From contig CM022667.1 of assembly GCA_012295275.1 (NCBI GenBank), positions 7,922,538 to 7,986,537 on the forward strand: a DNA stretch of 64,000 bases. The letters are read 5' to 3'. This document shows positions 59,201 to 64,000 of the stretch, piece by piece. Both the position numbers and the translations under genes were made by a program. The DNA is from Chrysomallon squamiferum. Its lineage: Eukaryota > Mollusca > Gastropoda > Neomphalida > Peltospiridae. Positions within the stretch are counted from its first letter, which is position 1; the number at the start of each line of letters is the position of its first letter. Below the pieces are notes generated by a model that did no database searches, was not told the DNA's origin, and was given only the letters and a program-made list of their open reading frames with translations.

Positions 59201-61387
59201 TTTGAGTGACATTTTAAACTGCACAAAAAATTGTTCTTGAAACATTTACAACATTTGGTTTTGACACCCCTGCCCACAGTTGCATTTCACAAACCCGTAT
59301 CCTCCTGTGTCTGACTCCTTTGACACTGCTGCTCCTTTGAACAGCAGTCTCTAGGAACACACATCAAACTGGTTCCTGGAATATTTGCCTTTCAGAATTC
59401 CAGATGGGCATGCTATGGTATATTGTCCATTGTCATCAACATCTACAATCACTCCCAGCAGGTTCCTGGGGTCACCACAGCTGGAACAGGCATCGCCATG
59501 TTGTCTCCTTCTTCTCCAATCAACACAACACGACTGTGTTTGATCATCCACTCATGTTGCTAAAAGTTTGCTAAGGACGTCATGAGGTAGTGAAGATGAT
59601 GTCAGGCCAACACAAGCCTCCATGTCAAATAGAGCTGAATACAGTGATTGCTTGATGACACCACTGTAGCCTGAGTTCTTCCTAAACTGAACAAACTTGA
59701 TGCCTTGACCAGGCCATCCAATGAAGATCGTCTTCAAAATAGTTTTAATAGGTGAAAGTTCCTCAGACAGTTTGTCCTGCAAAAGCTCAAATGATTCAGT
59801 AACATCAGCAAGTGGCACAAACACTAAAGCTGGTACATCCGCACTGACAGAGAAAGGACTGTTGTGTGGTGTTCTTATAATCCAGAAGCTTGCACACGAT
59901 GATACACACACTGAGTGATGTGATAGAGGCAACACTGCAGTTTAGTATCTGGAAATGTAGCACTTGCAGCACTGACAGCAGCTGTGGTACCTCTGCTAGT
60001 ACCTCTCTGGGATGTGAAGATCTGTGACAGCTTGTGGTGCTGGTAGTAGATCACTGGTGTGTTGTTTTGACCGAAGGAGGGCCCTTCTGACTGGAGGAAG
60101 TTGAATTGCAGCAGCTTTGAAAACATGCCATTTCATTACTACAAAGCCATTAATACACATATCGTTAGAGGGCCACTATTCGTACATGCATGAGACATGT
60201 AGCTGTGAGGTGAAGATTGTCATTTGTTGACATGAACTTTGGAACAACATGCAATTTAAATAGTTAAGTTTGTTGATAAACAAGCAAAACCAATAATTTA
60301 TCCTTTTTCACTTTTCCCACTGCCTTATTATTTACTGTTCACACTAAACAAAGGATTAAACCCATTTGACTGATTGCCTGAATTGCTATCACAAGATCAG
60401 ACGAAAGGACACAAATAAAGAAATTTATTTTGCAGTTTAGTCTTCATCTTGACAATAGGTTTTACTAACTATTTTTCGATGATTTGTTATTATACCAGTC
60501 CAGACATAAAAAGTTAATTTAAAGAAGTCTAAGGTAACTTTTGCTTGTTATACTTGTCCAGTCAGTAATTGATTTCTTTTTTATCCACTACAAAACATCA
60601 TCAAATGAAGTTAATGTTCATTCAGTTTAGCACTTCAGTTTTAAAAATTCTTAAGGTGCTATTAAAATACCAAAAAATATCTCAGGTACAATAACAATTA
60701 CAGCAATAAAACATGAATATGTGAACAGAAATTATAATAATAATAAACTACCTAATAAACATAAATAAATTTGAAGGGGAGAATTGTAGTAACATTCGAT
60801 TCATGTTATTTTTTAGCTTTGAATTAGTAAAACTAAATCTTCTACTGACAGTAAAACGTCAAACCTTTTTTTTTTTTTTTTTTTTTTTTTAATCAATCTT
60901 TATCTGCAGAAACCGCATTAAGTTTAACGATAATGAAATAAATTAACCCTCATGGTTCAATGTAAACATTAACGTTCACATTTTAATTTTCAATCCCTCT
61001 CATGTGAATGTTTTGTGTGGTTTTTTTTAGTTTTTTTTTTTTTTTTTTTATAATAAACAAAAATAATAACATGGAATATGATCATAATTCATATCGATAT
61101 CATATGAATATCAGAATATGGCGGTAATTTTTTCGGAGGAGATTTATTCAACAAAATAAAGACTGAAGAGGATGGGAAAATAAAATGATTGAAAAAAAAA
61201 AATAATGAGAAAAAGTTAACCTGTCCCCTGGTAAAAACGAATGTCTTGTCATCCCCTGAATTTGGGTGGTCAGCATCATCATGATCCTGATCATCGAGTG
61301 GTTCTTCAATCACATAAGAATCTTTAGTATGAAGATCAATTGGTACATACAATTTATCATTGAACCAGTATTCCTTCACTTCTTTTC
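56292..61387 (-). CDS. Unrecognised acidic protein with tandem SIM-like motifs (5' partial)
   Basis: Five linked minus-strand exons: 61221-61387, 58830-58957, 58236-58311, 57449-57617 and 56292-56989 (stop TAA). All have GT-AG junctions and fitting phases, giving 412 visible residues. At least one upstream exon is missing. I do not recognise the family. The first part has YWFNDKLYVPIDL and an Asp/His-rich stretch. The middle exons look like a compact beta-rich domain (RYPVTPFKIRIRKEVYDP, DGRKCGDEIRELAFSLP, AAGTITVKLLEAINVG). The last exon begins ENLGAVIREGRTFLKLI, passes a charged linker, and ends in an acidic tail. That tail has four hydrophobic clusters next to Asp runs: VIYI, LVCL, VVYL and MVDLT. 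These look like SUMO-interaction motifs. A nuclear, SUMO-binding role is inference only. Confidence 0.75.
57292..57303 (+). repeat. CAAGGGAGATAA motif
   Basis: Exact 12-mer in an intron of the minus-strand gene. Confidence 0.5.
59200..59860 (-). mobile_element. Decayed KRBA2-like integrase remnant
   Basis: Minus-strand pieces of the C-terminal half of an integrase-type transposon protein, broken by frameshifts and stops, inside an intron of the minus-strand gene. Recognisable parts in order: PLADVTESFELLQDKLSE, WPGQGIKFVQFRKNSGYSG with KQSLYSALF and VGLTSSSLPHDVL (59552-59720), then GDNMAMPVPAV in another frame. NLLGVIVDVDDNGQYTI with GKYSRNQFDVC follows (59351-59475), and last a Cys-rich end with CNCGQGC and CCKCFKNN in shifted frames. 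The layout matches KRAB-A-domain-containing protein 2-like integrases that are frequent in molluscs. No intact catalytic core is seen. The minus-strand open frame at 59875-60126 may be further decayed sequence of the same element. Confidence 0.72.
60866..60892. repeat. Poly(T) tract
   Basis: About 26 T. A second run lies at 61021-61049. Confidence 0.9.
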
Positions 61388-61781
61388 CTGCAATTATAAT
61401 CTTAAATGTAAATAAACAATTTTTCGACATATTCAGCTTAAAAGAATAACACTATAGCCTTAATATGTCATATCTTTTCAATTTTCAGTTTTTTATTTTT
61501 CGCGGATAATAGGATATTAGCTTCTTTCACTAATATCCGCTTGGTCCGGGTTATAAATCCAGATGGTCCCAGAACCCAACATTAGAAATTGATTAAAGCC
61601 TAGCCTAATCGAAATATATACTCAGAAACAAATACGAAGAGACAAAACATGAATAAACCTGAACATATCAATACAGAACTATTATTGACCAAAATGTATT
61701 ATGAATTACTATAAACTTAAAAACTAAAAGACAACGTTTCTCGGATTTTCAAGTCTTTATTTTCATTCTTTTTTTCTTCTT

Positions 61782-61785
<4 letters not shown>

Positions 61786-61826
<41 letters not shown>
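61786..61826. repeat. (TA)n microsatellite
   Basis: About 20 TA units. Confidence 0.95.
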
Positions 61827-61828
<2 letters not shown>

Positions 61829-61863
61829 CCACAACTTTTCGTACTTGATCAAACTGACATTGC

Positions 61864-61864
<1 letters not shown>

Positions 61865-61912
<48 letters not shown>
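61865..61912. repeat. (AAT)n microsatellite
   Basis: About 16 units. Confidence 0.95.
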
Positions 61913-61913
<1 letters not shown>

Positions 61914-63311
61914 TGAAAAGTTTTAATGACAGTAAAATGAGTAATAAAAAAATCAAAAAGTAATATATTTATGTAATATATAGATAACGCTGTAGTAACA
62001 ATAGCGGAGAATTATATTTTTTCAATTACATATGAGGATGGTTTCATGAGAACGGTCACATCATGGTTTACGTTTGTATACACAAAGTTTTGTTTCTGCC
62101 ACCTTATTTGACCTTAAGACTGTCAGCCAGTATCATCTAGAATCCGATTTAATGATCAACATTACTAGAAATCTCTTACAGAGTAACCCATTGGTTAATA
62201 CTGACACAATTATCCATTCGCAGCTACGTTTACATTTACAATGCATCCCATCAATTACCTGTATTTCCTGTTTTGATTAAAAATTTTATTTCGCAACTAA
62301 TATATATCGCAGATTTCTGAGTTTTTCGGTAGGTAAAGAGTTGATAGCTGCTGCACGTTTTAATTATTGTTTTCTTTTATTGGCTAGAAAGCATATTTGA
62401 TATTTCAAAGTTAAATGAAATAACTTAAAATTGAGTCTTCTGATCAAGGTGACACATTTATATTGCTAACTTACTTACTTAGTATTATACGGACTAACAT
62501 TTCCGGGAGTTTTAATATAATTATATGTTTTAAAATCATATGTTCAGTGTAACTATAATTTAGAGATGAGGTCCGGACATCTTTTAAAAAAAAAAAATAA
62601 ACTGGAAGATTATAATATTTTATTACTTATGGCCGAATAATTTTATTGCACGTCAGTCAATGACTAATATATTATTTCATATTTGTATTCATTTATTTAT
62701 ATCAATGATTCAATAATAATCATCATCATTATTATTATTATTATTTATTTGTTTGTTTTAAATAAAAAAAACAGTTACATAGTATAGCTAGCTATACTCA
62801 TATTGATGATATTCAATAAAGACTTAAATCACTTCAAATGTGAGTAATTACTCTTCAAAACTGGCATTAACTGGCTAGACACCTTAATTTTCACTAAGTG
62901 AAACAAAGCCTGTGTTATTATCTATATATAAAGTGTGTCTTATTCTTATTCATGGTTATATAGCTAATAAGTTTATGGGAAAATGTTTCTTAACAGATCT
63001 CCAGGAATATTATTATTTTCTTTTTATTTTTTATAAATTTATTTAATAAAAATGTTGAACAATATTTTAATATTTGAGAGTGGTATGTTATTATTTGTAT
63101 GTCCCACTGCAAACGTGTTGCAGGTACTTCTATTGTTAACTTCTGATAAAAGATGACCATGATGAATGATAGATAATTAATGAGAATCTTAACCTCATCA
63201 AACAAGATGAGAAGTCAGAAGTACTGGATATTTATTTACTGAATAAAACCAGTAAACAAAATATCCCTTTTCTACAATCATTTATTTTTTTTAGGTTTTT
63301 TATTTAGTACT

Positions 63312-63317
<6 letters not shown>

Positions 63318-63343
<26 letters not shown>
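63318..63343. repeat. Poly(A) tract
   Basis: About 26 A. Confidence 0.95.
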
Positions 63344-63767
63344 TGTACTGTTATAATATATATAGCAAAATCAAAAATAGTTATAATGCTAATTTTTCAA
63401 TACTTGTTTAATTTATTATTATTATTATTATTTTGTCCTTTAATCATTTTTCTATAGAAATTGCTTGGATTTTAATCTCAGTCTTTAGTTGTAGTAATGC
63501 AATATAAAATAATTTAAAAATAGTTTGGTAAATTGCAAAATAAATTATTTTCTTAGACACTGTTTTAATTATATGCATCCATAAGAGTTAAATATAAACT
63601 GTACAGGATACAAACTTTTATTTACCTAAATTTATGTAAAGTATTTTATTGATATTTATTAAATCTTATTTAATTAAAGTATCAACTTTGGTAACTTGGG
63701 ATCATATTTCTGTTCATACAAATAAATAAATCATTTATATTTACCTGATTCTTGTATAAGTTAGTAA

Positions 63768-63902
63768 TTACAAATCATCCAGTACCTGGTTGACATTGTT
63801 GTTTTGGTGTCCACTCTCTTCAAAATTACGAGGGTGTGTCCCTAAAATCAGCACTGTCATAGCATTCTGTCTGTCTCCTTGCAGTGAAATCACATCATCT
63901 GG
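63768..63902 (-). CDS. Coding exon of an unidentified minus-strand gene
   Basis: After the acceptor TTTTCTCTTTTCAG (ending at 63903), one frame is open: DDVISLQGDRQNAMTVLILG, then THPRNFEESGHQNNNVNQ. The other two frames hit stops within a few codons. Either it ends at the donor CAG/GTACTG (63786) as an internal exon of 39 codons, or it runs on to VLDDL and TAA at 63768 as a last exon. It cannot splice directly to the exon at 61387 in frame. It may be a 5' exon of the gene at 56292-61387, with one more exon between, or the end of another gene entering from the right. Confidence 0.5.
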   Translation of the reverse strand, partial: PDDVISLQGDRQNAMTVLILGTHPRNFEESGHQNNNVNQVLDDL

Positions 63903-64000
63903 CTGAAAAGAGAAAATATTTTTAATGATCTTAATATAACAGAAATGTTTATCATTCCATGCACCAATGATGGTTTTAAAAATAAAATAATAATAATAAT

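Larger units (their letters stand above)
61388..63767. other. Region between minus-strand exons with no clear gene
   Basis: At least one missing exon of the gene ending at 56292 should lie here or further right, since the exon at 61221-61387 needs one preceding base in phase. I found no convincing candidate. A TA array and an AAT array are present. Confidence 0.5.

Noticed and set aside
63000-63205. Minus-strand open frame with KLTIEVPATRLQW as the missing exon between 63786 and 61387
   Set aside because: There is an acceptor-like CAG before it but no convincing donor in the needed phase, and it runs into AT-rich low-complexity sequence.

Overview
This is AT-rich, intron-containing metazoan DNA packed with microsatellites. 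It is most likely from a mollusc. The evidence is animal beta-tubulin, GT31, GT11 and C18orf63-type genes, a decayed KRBA2-like integrase of the kind common in molluscan genomes, and several copies of the CAAGGGAGATAA motif that I know as recurrent in molluscan DNA. The species cannot be read from the sequence.

Left part (1-39500): seven beta-tubulin genes in a head-to-tail array, all on the + strand, with starts every 6 to 7.7 kb. Every copy has the same four-exon plan: 57 nt, 109 nt, 356 nt and about 820 nt, with introns after codons 19, 55 (phase 1) and 174. The first copy lacks exon 1, which lies left of the window. Copies 1, 2, 3, 5 and 7 read cleanly. Copies 4 and 6 each carry one extra base in exon 4 that shifts the frame, although the rest of each gene is intact. 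Coding sequences are nearly identical and introns mostly are not. Copies 1 and 4 also share introns 2 and 3, while exon 2 of copy 1 is that of copy 2, which points to conversion or unequal exchange. Copies differ in promoter motifs (CCAAT boxes at a similar distance in four copies, a TATA box in copy 6, a perfect RFX X-box in copy 3), in C-terminal tails, and at residues 167, 200 and 316 of the drug and colchicine pockets.

Middle part (40300-44200): two convergent type II membrane glycosyltransferase genes, a GT31 beta-1,3-glycosyltransferase on + (with a tiny 11-nt first coding exon) and a GT11 alpha-1,2-fucosyltransferase-like gene on -. A 5-kb stretch without a recognised gene follows. It is rich in microsatellites and holds one unexplained open frame at 46936-47208.

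Right part (49255-64000): a 13-exon homolog of human C18orf63 on +, with one intron that has U12-type AT-AC signals and a SAP-like C-terminus. It converges on an unrecognised minus-strand gene (56292-61387, 5' end missing) whose acidic tail carries four SUMO-interaction-like motifs. An intron of that gene holds the integrase remnant. One further minus-strand exon lies at 63768-63902.

How the genes relate: the tubulin array looks like a high-dose supply of microtubule and ciliary beta-tubulin whose copies are kept alike by exchange. The two glycosyltransferases would both act in the Golgi. I see no functional link between the tubulins and the genes on the right.
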